Numbered from the stretch's first letter, positions 8,227-17,233 are shown. The stretch is 64,000 nt of DNA from CAXMMR01 sp963692975 (GCA_963692975.2 CAXMMR010000038.1:1-64000); one strand, 5' to 3'. Notes: generated by a model not told the origin, from the sequence alone. Translations and numbers: made by a program.

Positions 8227-8239
8227 GTTACGTTATAAC
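8227..8239. promoter_or_regulatory. Possible Zur-type operator upstream of the TonB receptor
   Basis: GTTACGTTATAAC, an inverted repeat of GTTA/TAAC with five bases between, lies 22 bases before the receptor start codon. It resembles the GTTAT...ATAAC zinc boxes described in alphaproteobacteria, and a Zur-like gene lies 3 kb downstream. The inner positions are not symmetric, so the match is only partial. Confidence 0.35.
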
Positions 8240-8260
8240 TTAAAGAGCGTCCTGATCCGC

Positions 8261-10504
8261 ATGCGCGTTCTATCCCTGTCGCTCGCCCTGTTGGCCACCT
8301 GCCCCGCCTTTGCCCAGACCGCTGGCGCTCCGTCGACCCCAGCCACCGAGACGACGGCGCCGCCGCCGACGGTCAACCTGAACGACGGCACCGCCCCGCT
8401 GCCCGGCACCGCGCTGCTGCTCGACATTCCCGCCGTCAACCAGCGCCTGGATGCCGCCCGCGCCGCCATCGAGCCCGACACCGGCGCCACCAAATACGAC
8501 TTCAGCGCCGGCGCGCTGGCGACCCTGCCGCAGGGCGACAACGTCCCGCTCGACCAGGTGCTCGTGCAGGCACCGGGCGTGGCGCTCGACTCGTTCGGCC
8601 AGATCCACGTCCGCGGCGACCACAACGAAATCCAGTTCCGCCTCGACGGCGTGCAGCTCCCCGAAGGCCTCTCCGTCTTCGGCCAAGCGCTGGAAACCCG
8701 CTTCGCCCACTCGATCGCCCTGATCACCGGCGCCCTACCCGCCGAGTATGGCTTCGACACCGCGGCGGTGATCGACATCACCACCAAGTCCGGCACCACC
8801 GATCCCGGCGGCGAGGTCTCGATCTACGGCGGCGCGCGCGACTACCTCCAGCCGAGCTTCAGCTATGGCGGCCGCGCCGGCGCCTTCGACTACTTCGTCA
8901 CCGGCGACTTCCTGCACACCCGCGTCGGCATCGAGAACCCGACCGGCAGCTTTAACGCCGTGCACGACTTGTCCAACCAGACCCACGGCCTCGCCCACAT
9001 CTCCGCCATCGTCGACCCGACGACGCGCGTCAGCCTGCTCGCCGGCGTCTCCAACGACTTCTTCCAAATCCCCGACAATCCCAGCCAGAGCCCGTCCTTC
9101 TCGCTCAGCCCGGACAGCCAGACACCGTTCAACAGCGCTCAGCTCAACGATAACCAGCGCGAGATCACCGACTTCGCCATCCTGAGCGTGCAGAAGCAGT
9201 TCAGCAGCGTGGACGTGCAGAGCTCCATCTTCACCCGCTACAGCAGCCTGTACTACACGCCCGACCCGCTCGGCGATCTGCTGTTCGACGGCCTCTCCCA
9301 GACCGCGGCGCGCTCGGTGTCGTCGACAGGGTCGCAGTCGGATGCGAGCTGGCGGGTGAGCGACAATCATACGCTGCGCGCCGGCTACCAGATCTTCGTC
9401 GAGCGCAACGTCAACAGCACCAGCTCAGTGGTGCTGCCCGCCGCCGGCACGGCGGCGACGAACGACCTCGGCGGCGGCCTCGCCTCAAGCGTCTCGCCCG
9501 ATGGCGGCGGTGCTGCCAACGGCGGCGGACCTTTCACCATCGACCAGGGCCAGAGCAAGACCGGCACCGTCTACGGCCTCTACCTGCAGGACGAGTGGCG
9601 CGTGCTGCCGCGCGTCACCATCAACTACGGCGTTCGCTTCGACGGCGTCAGCGAGTTCACCTCGGACTCCCAGATCGGGCCACGCATCAACGTCGTCTGG
9701 CGGCCGACCAGTTGGGCAACCCTGCATGGCGGCTATTCGCGCTACTTCACGCCGCCGCCATTCGAACTGGTGTCCTCGAGCTCGATCGACCAGTTCAACG
9801 GCACGACCGCCGCCTCCCAGGTGACGCTTAACAACAAGGTGGAACCCGAGCGCGACAATTACTACGACCTCGGCGCCGAGCAGATCGTGCTGCCCGGCTG
9901 GCGCATCGGCGAGGACGCCTATTACAAGGACGCAACGAACCTGATCGATGAGGGCCAGTTCGGCGCGCCGATCATCCTGACCGCCTTTAACTACGCCAAG
10001 GGCGAGGTGCATGGCTACGAGCTGACAACCAGCTACGATCGCGGCCCGGTCTCGCTCTACGGCAACGTCGCCCTCTCGCGCGCCATCGGCAAGAATATCG
10101 ACTCCGCGCAGTTCAACTTCTCCGCCGCCGACCTCGACTACATTTCCCAACACTGGATCCACCTGGACCACGACCAGCGCTGGACCGGCTCCGGCGGTGC
10201 CGCCTACACCCTGTTCCAACAGACTCAGCCGCTCCGCCTCTCCACCGACCTCGTCGTCGGCAGCGGCCTGCGCGCCGACGGCACCGTCCCCAACGGCCGC
10301 GCCTTGCCCGGCTACTACGAGTTCAACCTCGCCGCCGTGGAAACCCTCGACCTCGGCTTCGGCAAATCCACCCAGCTCCGCCTCGACGTGATCGACCTGC
10401 TAGATCGCGTCTATGAAATTCGCGACGGCACCGGCGTCGGCGTCGGCGCCCCACAATTCGGTCTGCGCCGCACGATCCTGGCGGGCCTCGCGCAGAAGTT
10501 CTAG
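8261..10504 (+). CDS. TonB-dependent outer-membrane receptor
   Basis: A 747-residue outer-membrane beta-barrel transporter. The N-terminus MRVLSLSLALLATCPAFAQ is a Sec signal peptide cut after AFA. The plug domain (about 60-220) contains VLVQAPGVALDSFGQIHVRG, FRLDGVQLPEGLSVFGQ and AEYGFDTAAVIDITTKSG, the usual plug strands. The barrel ends in phenylalanine (AQKF), the normal signal for outer-membrane insertion. The ATG at 8261 is chosen because it starts the signal peptide; in-frame ATG 8225 would lengthen the n-region. Substrate is unknown. The candidate zinc box upstream and the neighbouring metal ATPase make a metal or metallophore possible. A ZnuD-like role is a guess and I see no long His-rich loop. 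Confidence 0.9.
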   Translation: MRVLSLSLALLATCPAFAQTAGAPSTPATETTAPPPTVNLNDGTAPLPGTALLLDIPAVNQRLDAARAAIEPDTGATKYDFSAGALATLPQGDNVPLDQVLVQAPGVALDSFGQIHVRGDHNEIQFRLDGVQLPEGLSVFGQALETRFAHSIALITGALPAEYGFDTAAVIDITTKSGTTDPGGEVSIYGGARDYLQPSFSYGGRAGAFDYFVTGDFLHTRVGIENPTGSFNAVHDLSNQTHGLAHISAIVDPTTRVSLLAGVSNDFFQIPDNPSQSPSFSLSPDSQTPFNSAQLNDNQREITDFAILSVQKQFSSVDVQSSIFTRYSSLYYTPDPLGDLLFDGLSQTAARSVSSTGSQSDASWRVSDNHTLRAGYQIFVERNVNSTSSVVLPAAGTAATNDLGGGLASSVSPDGGGAANGGGPFTIDQGQSKTGTVYGLYLQDEWRVLPRVTINYGVRFDGVSEFTSDSQIGPRINVVWRPTSWATLHGGYSRYFTPPPFELVSSSSIDQFNGTTAASQVTLNNKVEPERDNYYDLGAEQIVLPGWRIGEDAYYKDATNLIDEGQFGAPIILTAFNYAKGEVHGYELTTSYDRGPVSLYGNVALSRAIGKNIDSAQFNFSAADLDYISQHWIHLDHDQRWTGSGGAAYTLFQQTQPLRLSTDLVVGSGLRADGTVPNGRALPGYYEFNLAAVETLDLGFGKSTQLRLDVIDLLDRVYEIRDGTGVGVGAPQFGLRRTILAGLAQKF

Positions 10505-10510
10505 AAATCA

Positions 10511-10565
10511 AAGGAACGCCAGGGCTCTGCCCTGGACCCGCTGGGGCCTGAGGCCCCAGACCCCC
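10511..10565. repeat. Repeat family A, unit 4 (type I)
   Basis: GCCAGGGCTCTGCCCTGGAC followed by CTGGGGCCTGAGGCCCCAG, two perfect inverted repeats seven bases after the receptor stop codon; a plausible transcript end. Confidence 0.88.
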
Positions 10566-10590
10566 GTTCATTAGTTAGCGACCTGCCGCC

Positions 10591-11132
10591 ATGATGATCG
10601 AGCCGCTGAAGACAGCGCGACTGAAGCTCCGCTACGTCGAGCGCTCCGATGCCGCCGACATCTCCAGGTCAATGACACCTGCCGTAAGCCGCTGGCTCAT
10701 CTCCTGGCCCGATCCATTTACTCTCGCGATGGCAGCCGAACGCATCGACAGCGCACGCTCTGCACTGGCCAGTTGCGACATGCTGCCGCTCGTGATCGAG
10801 CGCCCGCCGACCGCGCGTTCCTGGGCTGGGTCACCGTGACGCGCATCGCCGAACGCCGCGCTCGCCTGAGCTGTTGGCTCGGCGAGGACCACCACAGACA
10901 AGGATATATGCGCGAAGCCCTGACGGTAGCGCTCCCTGAAGCTTTCAACCTGCTCGACCTGATCGTCATCGAAGCAGCCGCCCAGGTTCAGAACGAGCGC
11001 TCTCTCGCCCTGCTGCGTCGCCTCGGCATGACAACGCTTGGTGAGAAAATGATCTTTGCCCCGGCACGCGGCCTGGACGAGCGATGCGTCGAGCTCGAAC
11101 TGCGACAGCCGAGCAACGACTTGGCGAGTTAA
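10591..11132 (+). pseudogene. GNAT N-acetyltransferase, frameshifted
   Basis: The first frame from ATG 10591 gives MIEPLKTARLKLRYVERSDA and continues to VIERP near 10808. The second frame then carries FLGWVTV, SCWLGEDHHRQGYMREAL and NERSLALLRRLGMTTLGEKM, and ends at the stop at 11132. Together these make one RimJ/RimL-type acetyltransferase of about 180 residues, including the acetyl-CoA-loop region (QGYMREAL in place of the usual RGYATEA). One base lost or gained near 10805-10815 (CGCCCGCCGACCGCG) separates the halves. Either the gene is broken or there is a base error in this GC-rich run. The acceptor substrate is unknown. Confidence 0.75.
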
Positions 11133-11153
11133 GCGTGATTAGTACGTGCGTCG

Positions 11154-11612
11154 TCAGTTCGGCTGCCAGCAGGCGGCACACGTGCCATCAACCTCGACCA
11201 CCGCGACGCCGGGATGGAACCCCTCCCGCTCGGCCGCACGCTCCAGCGCCCGGCTCACCGACTGGTCCTCCATCTCCGCAACCGTTCCGCAACGATTGCA
11301 GATCAGGAACTGCACCGCATGATGGTGCGCCGCCTCGACGCACGGCACGAACGCCGCCAGCCGCTCGACCTTGTGGATGAGCTGCTGCTCGACCAGGAAA
11401 TCCAGCGCCCGATAAATCGTCGGGGGCGCCGCCGTCTTGCGCGTCTCTTTCAGCAAATCCAGCAATTGATAGGCGGTGAGCGGCCCTGGCGCCTTCAGAA
11501 CCAGCCGCAACACATGGCGCCGCAGCTCGGTCAGCTGGGTGCCGAGCCGCACACAGCTCTGCGCCGCCTGCTCGAGCTGCTCCTCGACCTGCTGATCGGA
11601 TCTGATCGTCAT
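11154..11612 (-). CDS. zur: Fur-family repressor, Zur type (zinc uptake regulator)
   Basis: A 152-residue Fur-family metalloregulator. The winged-helix DNA-binding domain includes TAAPPTIYRALDFLVEQQLI (about residues 63-82), where the PPTIYRALDFL wording is typical of Zur rather than Fur (PATVYR). The C-terminal dimerisation domain has HHHAVQFLICNRCG followed by GTCAACWQPN, two CxxC pairs forming the structural zinc site. Zur represses zinc-uptake genes when zinc is plentiful. The ATG at 11612 overlaps a dyad that could be its own operator. No adjacent znuABC is present, and the nearest plausible targets are the TonB receptor and SPFH/ATPase genes upstream. Confidence 0.88.
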   Translation of the reverse strand: MTIRSDQQVEEQLEQAAQSCVRLGTQLTELRRHVLRLVLKAPGPLTAYQLLDLLKETRKTAAPPTIYRALDFLVEQQLIHKVERLAAFVPCVEAAHHHAVQFLICNRCGTVAEMEDQSVSRALERAAEREGFHPGVAVVEVDGTCAACWQPN

Positions 11613-11628
11613 GTTATAGTTGTATCAT
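11611..11628. promoter_or_regulatory. Possible autoregulatory Zur-type dyad at the zur start
   Basis: ATGTTATAGTTGTATCAT is an imperfect 18-bp palindrome (five of nine positions symmetric, including the outer ATG/CAT). It overlaps the zur start codon, and no Shine-Dalgarno sequence is visible upstream. A TATAAC immediately before the ATG could be a -10 box of a leaderless transcript. The assignment is by position and sequence style only. Confidence 0.35.
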
Positions 11629-11640
11629 TCTGTCAGCAAG

Positions 11641-11730
11641 GAAGGCCAGAGGCTCTGCCTCTGGACTCCGCTGGGGCCCGCGGCCCCAGACCCCGATCTG
11701 ATCGGGTCCAAGGCAAAGCCCTGGCCTTGC
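11641..11730. repeat. Repeat family A, unit 5 (three-dyad composite)
   Basis: GGCCAGAGGCTCTGCCTCTGG, CTGGGGCCCGCGGCCCCAG and GGTCCAAGGCAAAGCCCTGG lie between the divergently oriented zur promoter and the end of nirD. The last arm stops one base short of the nirD stop codon. Confidence 0.85.
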
Positions 11731-11731
11731 T

Positions 11732-12031
11732 TCAGATCGATAAAACCATCACTCCATCCCGAACCTGCACCCGCATCACCGTAATCGAGCAATCCGGCCC
11801 GGCTCCGGTCCGCAGGTCGAACACCCGGTCATGCAACGGGCACATCACCGTCCCGTTGCCGGTCAGCCCGTCCGCCAGCGGCCCGCCGCGATGCGGGCAG
11901 GTCGGCTGCGTCGCGTAGACGTCGCCGCCATGCAGGTGGAACACCGCCAGCGTGCGGTCCCCCACCACCACGTTGCGCCCCTCGCCCACCGGGATTTGCG
12001 CCAGCGGCCCGATCACGTGTGCCTCGCTCAT
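11732..12031 (-). CDS. nirD: Assimilatory nitrite reductase small subunit (Rieske-type)
   Basis: A 99-residue Rieske [2Fe-2S]-fold protein. It keeps the cluster ligands CPHRGG and CPLHDRVFDLRTG, so unlike some NirD proteins the iron-sulfur site looks intact. It partners NirB in NAD(P)H-dependent reduction of nitrite to ammonium in the cytoplasm. The ATG at 12031 follows the nirB stop by one base (TGAGATG), so translation is coupled. It is the last gene of the nitrate assimilation operon, and repeat unit A5 follows directly. Confidence 0.93.
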   Translation of the reverse strand: MSEAHVIGPLAQIPVGEGRNVVVGDRTLAVFHLHGGDVYATQPTCPHRGGPLADGLTGNGTVMCPLHDRVFDLRTGAGPDCSITVMRVQVRDGVMVLSI

Positions 12032-12032
12032 C

Positions 12033-14489
12033 TCAGCGTACTTCTTCCGGCACGAGGATGTCGGCGAACTGGTTGGCGGTCTTCGGGCTCGCCGCCTCGC
12101 GCCACGGATCGCGCGCCGCGGCGATCGACTTGGCCATCGCCGCGTCGAGCGCGCCGACGATGCCGTCGCTGTCCTCCACCACCACGGCGCGGATGCGCTC
12201 CAGCCCGAGGCGCGGAATGAAGCTGTAGGTGCGCTCCTTCCACTTGGCGTTTTCACGGTAAAACTGCATGAAGCGCGCCGTGACCGTCATCACCGCGTCC
12301 TCGCCCTCCACCGTGCACAGCAAATCGCCCTTGCGCACATGCGCGCCGGCCGCCCCGCCGATGTAGATCTCCCACCTGTCGTTGCCGATCGCCACCGCGC
12401 CGACGTCCTTGACCATCGCCTCGGAGCAGTTGCGCGGGCAGCCGGCGGTCGCAAGCTTGAGCTTGGCCGGGCTGTCGACGCCGCGGAACCGCTTCTCGAT
12501 CTTGGTCGCGAGCCCCATGGAGTCGCCGAGCCCGAAGCGGCAGAACTCGGTGCCGATGCAGCTCTTGCAGGTGCGATAGCTCTTGCCGTAGGCGTGGCCC
12601 GACGGCATCCCGAGGTCGGACCAGATCTTCGGCAGGTCCTGCTTGGCCACACCGACCAGGTCGATGCGCTGCCCGCCAGTGAGCTTGACCAGCGGCACGT
12701 TATACTTCTGCGCCACCTGCGCGATGCGGATCAGGTCGGCCGGCGTGGTCACGCCGCCCGCCATCTCCGGCACCACCGAGAAGGTGCCGTCCTTCTGGAT
12801 ATTGGCGTGCACGCGATCGTTGATGAAGCGGGCGTCCCGCTCATCCTCATACTCGTCCGCCCAGACCGTGATCAGCAGCGACGCCAGGGCCGGCTTGGCG
12901 CCCGCATCCTCGACACTGCCGCCAAATGCCCGGAACACCGCGGAGACCGAGCGTAGGCCGTGCTGCTTCACCGCCGCCACCAGTTCCGGCTTGGTCATCG
13001 GGATCGTCGGCACGTAGTAGTGCACCGACGGGTCCTCCTCGGCCGTGCCGCCGCAGAACCACTCGACCACCTCGCCGACCAGCGACTTGCACGAGCCGCA
13101 GCCCATCCCCGCCCGGGTCGCGTCCATCACCGCCTTGCCGGAGCGCTTGCCGGCCGCGACGCAGGCGCCGATAGCCCCCTTGGTCACGCCGTTGCAGTTG
13201 CAGACCTGGGTCTCGGCCGGCATCTCGTCTAGCGTCACCTTCTGCGACGGCGTGCCGAGGTCGAACAGCAGCGATAGCCGCTCCTCCGGCAGCGGGCTGT
13301 CGCGGTCGAAGGCTTGCATGAGGTAGGCGGCCTTGGAGATGTCGCCCATCAGGATGCCGCCGACCAGCCGCCCGTCGCGCACGATCAGCTTCTTGTAGGT
13401 TCCGCTGCGCGTCTCGGCGAAGCGGATCACCTCGTCACGCTCCTCCTGCGGCTCGGTGAGCCCCATCGAGGCAAGTTCGACCCCCATCACCTTGAGCTTG
13501 GTCGCGAGCTTGGAGCCATGATAGGCGCTGTCGAGGTTGCGCTCGGTGACCTGGTCGGCGAACACGCGCGCCTGCTCCCAGAGCGGCGCCACCAGCCCGT
13601 ACACCTGGCCGCGATGCTGCGCGCACTCGCCGACCACGAAGATGTTGCGGTCGTCGAGACAGCGCATGTGGTTGTCGACCACGATGGCGCGTTCGACCGA
13701 GAGCCCGGCACGCTGCGCCACCTCGATATTCGGCCGGATGCCGGCGGCGATGACCAGCATCTGGCAGGCGATCGTGCCGCCATCCTTGAGCCGCACGCCG
13801 GCAACCGCGCCCGCCTCGTCGAGCTCCACGCCGGTGGTCCGCTGGCCGAGGTGGATGTTGACCCCCATCCCCTCCATCGCCCGGCGCAGGATCCCGCCCG
13901 CCTCGACGTCGAGTTGGGCGTTCATCAGGTGCTGGCTGAGATGCACCACGTGGACGGTCGGGCCATGCGTCATCAGCCCGCGCGCCGCCTCAAGCCCAAG
14001 CAGCCCACCGCCCAGCACCACCGCGGTCTGGCTCTGCTTGGCGGCGGCCATCATCGCGTTGCAGTCGTCAAGCGTGCGGAAGCCGAACACGCCGCGGCGA
14101 AGTTCCCCGTCGTCGTCGAGCACGTTGTCCATCGGCGGGATGAACGGCCGGCTGCCGGTCGCGATCAGCAGCACGTCGTAGCGCTCCTGCACCCCGTTGG
14201 ATGCGGTGACAACGCGCGCCGTCCGGTCGATCGTGGTGACGCGCGCGCCGCAATGCAGGGTGATGTCGTTCTCGACATACCAGTCGAGCGGATTGATGTA
14301 GATGTCGCTGGTGTCCTGCACGCCGCTCAGCACGTTGGACAGCATGATTCGGTTGTAATTGCCATAGGGCTCGTCGCCGAACATGACGATGCGGTAACGT
14401 TCACTGCCGCCGCGGGCGAGCACCTCCTCGACCGCACGAGCCCCAGCCATGCCGTTGCCGACAACGACGAGCGTCTGCTTGTTCATCAC
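12033..14489 (-). CDS. nirB: Assimilatory nitrite reductase [NAD(P)H] large subunit
   Basis: An 818-residue flavo-siroheme protein reducing nitrite to ammonium. The FAD motif VVVGNGMAGARA is at residues 8-19 and the NAD(P)H motif VVLGGGLLGLEAARG at about 154. A BFD-type [2Fe-2S] domain has CNCNG (about 429) and CGSCK (about 465). The siroheme/[4Fe-4S] half has CKSCIGTEFCRFG (about 636) and TAGCPRNCSEAM (about 680). All expected cysteines are present and the length is normal. It starts eight bases after the small unknown gene's stop and couples to nirD. AGGAGAG lies just before the ATG (read on the minus strand). Confidence 0.95.
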   Translation of the reverse strand: MMNKQTLVVVGNGMAGARAVEEVLARGGSERYRIVMFGDEPYGNYNRIMLSNVLSGVQDTSDIYINPLDWYVENDITLHCGARVTTIDRTARVVTASNGVQERYDVLLIATGSRPFIPPMDNVLDDDGELRRGVFGFRTLDDCNAMMAAAKQSQTAVVLGGGLLGLEAARGLMTHGPTVHVVHLSQHLMNAQLDVEAGGILRRAMEGMGVNIHLGQRTTGVELDEAGAVAGVRLKDGGTIACQMLVIAAGIRPNIEVAQRAGLSVERAIVVDNHMRCLDDRNIFVVGECAQHRGQVYGLVAPLWEQARVFADQVTERNLDSAYHGSKLATKLKVMGVELASMGLTEPQEERDEVIRFAETRSGTYKKLIVRDGRLVGGILMGDISKAAYLMQAFDRDSPLPEERLSLLFDLGTPSQKVTLDEMPAETQVCNCNGVTKGAIGACVAAGKRSGKAVMDATRAGMGCGSCKSLVGEVVEWFCGGTAEEDPSVHYYVPTIPMTKPELVAAVKQHGLRSVSAVFRAFGGSVEDAGAKPALASLLITVWADEYEDERDARFINDRVHANIQKDGTFSVVPEMAGGVTTPADLIRIAQVAQKYNVPLVKLTGGQRIDLVGVAKQDLPKIWSDLGMPSGHAYGKSYRTCKSCIGTEFCRFGLGDSMGLATKIEKRFRGVDSPAKLKLATAGCPRNCSEAMVKDVGAVAIGNDRWEIYIGGAAGAHVRKGDLLCTVEGEDAVMTVTARFMQFYRENAKWKERTYSFIPRLGLERIRAVVVEDSDGIVGALDAAMAKSIAAARDPWREAASPKTANQFADILVPEEVR

Positions 14490-14496
14490 GCTCTCC

Positions 14497-14847
14497 TCAA
14501 ACTTCCATCAGGCCCATGTCGAGCACCACGTGCCCGGCGACGCCCATCTCCGCCGCGACATGCATCGTCAGCACGCTCTCCGGGAACAGGTCTTCCACCA
14601 CCGCGAGCGGCACATGCTGGGCCGATCGGGCGCCGATCGGAAACAGCCGCATCGGCATGCCGTCGCGCATCAGCACCAGCGTCACCAGCGCGTCGGCCGA
14701 GTTGCCGGCCCGGATGTAGATCAGCTGGGCTCGATGGTCGGCCGGCACCGTGTAGGTGGTCGCCGGGTCAAGCGGCACCGGCTGGTGCAGGCCGGCGCCG
14801 CTGAAGGCGAAGATGCCGGTGATGATGCGGGGCGTCGATGAGATCAT
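14497..14847 (-). CDS. Small unknown protein of the nitrate assimilation operon
   Basis: I do not recognise this 116-residue protein. It begins MISSTPRIITGIFAFSGAGL and looks like a compact all-beta protein: short alternating strands, Gly/Val-rich, no cysteines, no signal peptide and no membrane helix. The C-terminus reads MHVAAEMGVAGHVVLDMGLM. It sits between nasA (stop 34 bases upstream of its start) and nirB (start eight bases after its stop), so it is almost surely cotranscribed. A cupin-like or chaperone-type role in nitrate or nitrite reductase assembly is conceivable, but nothing in the sequence proves it. The ATG at 14847 is preferred because residues before it in frame are Arg/Ser-rich run-through. 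Confidence 0.7.
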   Translation of the reverse strand: MISSTPRIITGIFAFSGAGLHQPVPLDPATTYTVPADHRAQLIYIRAGNSADALVTLVLMRDGMPMRLFPIGARSAQHVPLAVVEDLFPESVLTMHVAAEMGVAGHVVLDMGLMEV

Positions 14848-14881
14848 GAAGCAAACATCCTCGTGGTGCGGCGATAACAGA

Positions 14882-17017
14882 TCATGCCGCGGCGACGGCC
14901 TCGATGCGGGCGGCGCAGACCTTGAGCTCCGGCATGCGCGAGATCGGATCGACAGCGTCAATTGTCAGCAGGTTGACGTTCGAGACGCCGCCCCAGTGAA
15001 ACGGCACGAACAGGGTGTCGCGCCGGATGTCGGCGGTCAGCCGCGCGGCCAGCAACGCGTTGCCGCGGCGCGTGGTGACGCGGGCCAATTGTCCGGCCAG
15101 CAGCCCGAGCGAGGCAGCGGTGTCGGGATGCACCTCGACAAAGGCGGCGGGCTCGGCATGGTCGAGCTCGGCGACGCGACGGGTCTGAGCGCCGCTTTGA
15201 TAATGGGTCAGCACCCGGCCCGTCGTCAGGTACATCGGATAGCGCTGGTCCGGCTCCTCGGCCGAGGCGCGGCGCGTGACGGCGGTGAAGCGGGCGCGGC
15301 CGTCCGGATGGCTGAAGCGGTCCAGGAACAGCCGCGGGGTGCCGGCATGGTCCTCGTCCGGGCATGGCCAGAACAGGCCCTGCGCCTCGTCGATCCGCTC
15401 CGGCGCCATGCCTGCGTAGTCGGCAACGCCGCCTGACGTCGCGCGCCGCAGCTCGGCGAACACCTCGTCCGGATCGGCGGGAAACGCCGCATCGCATCCG
15501 AGCCGGGCGGCCATCGCCGCGATGATCCTGGTGTCCGTCCACACGCCCGGCGGCGGCGCGCGGGCAGCTCGCCGCTGGATCACCCGTCCTTCGAGGTTGG
15601 TCATGGTGCCGCTCTCCTCGGCCCATTGCGGCACCGGCAGCACGACGTCGGCGAGCACGGACGTTTCGGTGAGGAACTGGTCCAGCACGACGAACAGCTC
15701 GAGGCCGGACAATCGCGAGCCAAGAGAGGCGGCGTTCGGCACCGACACCATGATGTTGCTCGCCGCGACGATCAGCCCATGCACTCCGCCTAGAGCGCCG
15801 AGCGAGTGCAGCATCTCAATCGCCGCCAGGCCCGGCATCGGCAGGCTGTCGGCCTCCACGCCCCAGACCTGCGCGACGGCGGCGCGATGCTCCGGGTTGT
15901 CGAGCTTGCGGTAGCCGGGCAGCTGGTCGGCCTTCTGCCCATGCTCGCGCCCACCCTGGCCATTGCCTTGCCCGGTCAGGCAGCCCCAGCCGCAATGCTT
16001 GCGCCCCGCCTGGCCCAGCGCCAGAGCCAGGTTGATGAAGGCGGTGGCGTTGGCGGTGCCCTGGCTCTGCTGCTCCGGCCCGCGGCCGCTCAGCACCATC
16101 GCCGTCGCCGCCTCGCCCAGGATGTGCGCCGCCCGCTCGATGTCCAGCGCCGGCACGCCGGTGATGCGCTCGACCCGGTCCGGCCAGTCGGACGAGACCG
16201 CCCGGCGCACCGCCTCCCAGCCCGTCGTGCGCTCGGCGATGAAGTCGGCGTCGATCAGCTTGGCGCGGATCGCTGCGTGCAGGATACCGTTGGCAAGTGC
16301 GATGTCGGTGCCGGGCGTCAGCGCCAGGTGCAGGTCGGCGAGCTTGGCGGTCGCGGTGCGCCGAGGGTCGGAGACGATCAGCCGGCCGCCGTGTGCCCGC
16401 TGCGCCTCGAAATACTGCATGATCGGCGGCATGGTCTCGGCCGGGTTCGAGCCGGCGATCAGGATCGCCTCGGCGCCGGGTATGTCCTCGAGCGGAAACG
16501 GCAGCCCGCGATCCACGCCATAGGCCCGCAGCCCGGCCGCGGCGGCCGAGGCCATGCAGAAGCGGCCGTTATAGTCGATGTTGCCGGTGCCGAGCGCCAG
16601 GCGGGCGAACTTGCCGAGCAGGTAGGCCTTCTCGTTGGTCAGGCCGCCGCCGCCGAACACCGCCATCGCGTTTCGGCCATGCTGCGCCTGAACGCGCCGT
16701 ATTCCGGCAGCCACGCGGTCCAGCGCCTCGTCCCAGCCGGCGGCTCGCAGCGCTCCGCCCTTACGGTCGCGCACCAGCGGTCCGGTCAGCCGGTCCGGAT
16801 GGTCGATCAGGGCTCCGGCCGTCCAGCCCTTGCGGCAGAGCCCGCCCTTGTTGGTCGGAAAGTCGCGCGACGAGACGCTCCAGGCGCCCGCCGCATCGCG
16901 GTTCAGCATCATTCCACACTGCAGGGCGCAATATGGACAGTGCGTGGCGGTCGTGCTGGGCTCGACACCGGTGCGGGCCTGAGCAAGCAGCGCATCCGTG
17001 GCAGCGCCGTCCGGCAT
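14882..17017 (-). CDS. nasA: Assimilatory nitrate reductase catalytic subunit (molybdopterin)
   Basis: A 711-residue bis-MGD molybdoenzyme that reduces nitrate to nitrite in the cytoplasm. The N-terminal [4Fe-4S] site is CPYCALQC (C27, C30, C34) with C61 in GGLCRKG. The presumed molybdenum ligand is C154 in NGRFCMAS. WGCLTGQGNGQGGREHGQKA and EESGTMTNLEGRVIQ are family landmarks, and the molydopterin-binding C-terminal domain (PMYLTTGRVLTHYQSGAQTR) is complete. It lacks the extra C-terminal BFD [2Fe-2S] domain found in longer NasA/NasC forms, so its electron donor is likely a ferredoxin or a separate reductase, and none is in the window. It is the first of four genes (nasA, unknown, nirB, nirD). 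Confidence 0.94.
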   Translation of the reverse strand: MPDGAATDALLAQARTGVEPSTTATHCPYCALQCGMMLNRDAAGAWSVSSRDFPTNKGGLCRKGWTAGALIDHPDRLTGPLVRDRKGGALRAAGWDEALDRVAAGIRRVQAQHGRNAMAVFGGGGLTNEKAYLLGKFARLALGTGNIDYNGRFCMASAAAAGLRAYGVDRGLPFPLEDIPGAEAILIAGSNPAETMPPIMQYFEAQRAHGGRLIVSDPRRTATAKLADLHLALTPGTDIALANGILHAAIRAKLIDADFIAERTTGWEAVRRAVSSDWPDRVERITGVPALDIERAAHILGEAATAMVLSGRGPEQQSQGTANATAFINLALALGQAGRKHCGWGCLTGQGNGQGGREHGQKADQLPGYRKLDNPEHRAAVAQVWGVEADSLPMPGLAAIEMLHSLGALGGVHGLIVAASNIMVSVPNAASLGSRLSGLELFVVLDQFLTETSVLADVVLPVPQWAEESGTMTNLEGRVIQRRAARAPPPGVWTDTRIIAAMAARLGCDAAFPADPDEVFAELRRATSGGVADYAGMAPERIDEAQGLFWPCPDEDHAGTPRLFLDRFSHPDGRARFTAVTRRASAEEPDQRYPMYLTTGRVLTHYQSGAQTRRVAELDHAEPAAFVEVHPDTAASLGLLAGQLARVTTRRGNALLAARLTADIRRDTLFVPFHWGGVSNVNLLTIDAVDPISRMPELKVCAARIEAVAAA

Positions 17018-17233
17018 CGTCCATCAGCATCCCGTCGGCGGTCGAGGCGACCGGGTCGTAGCATCGATCTTGTGCACATTTCGCCTCATTGTCAGCCCCT
17101 CGACGGCGCGAACGATCCGGTGGGAGCTAATTGCCGCTGATTTGCGCAACAAGACGGAGGGCCAGGGGCTTCGCCTTTGGACCCCATGAAAGGCGGAGCC
17201 GTCAAAATCCACCCTGACGTGCGGCTCGGTCAG
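17018..17233. other. Gap between narK-type gene and nasA
   Basis: 216 bases with repeat unit A6 at its narK end. I found no clear sigma-54 or sigma-70 promoter here, so nasA may be transcribed from the sigma-54 promoter in front of the transporter gene. Confidence 0.4.
17157..17210. repeat. Repeat family A, unit 6 (type II)
   Basis: GGCCAGGGGCTTCGCCTTTGG then CCCCATGAAAGGCGGAGCC and GTCAAAATCC. The dyad is partly eroded compared with the copies at 43.4 and 48.6 kb. Confidence 0.8.

Noticed and set aside
13314..14804. Long plus-strand frames opposite nirB and nasA
   Set aside because: NirB and NasA have every expected cofactor motif on the other strand; the antisense products have none.
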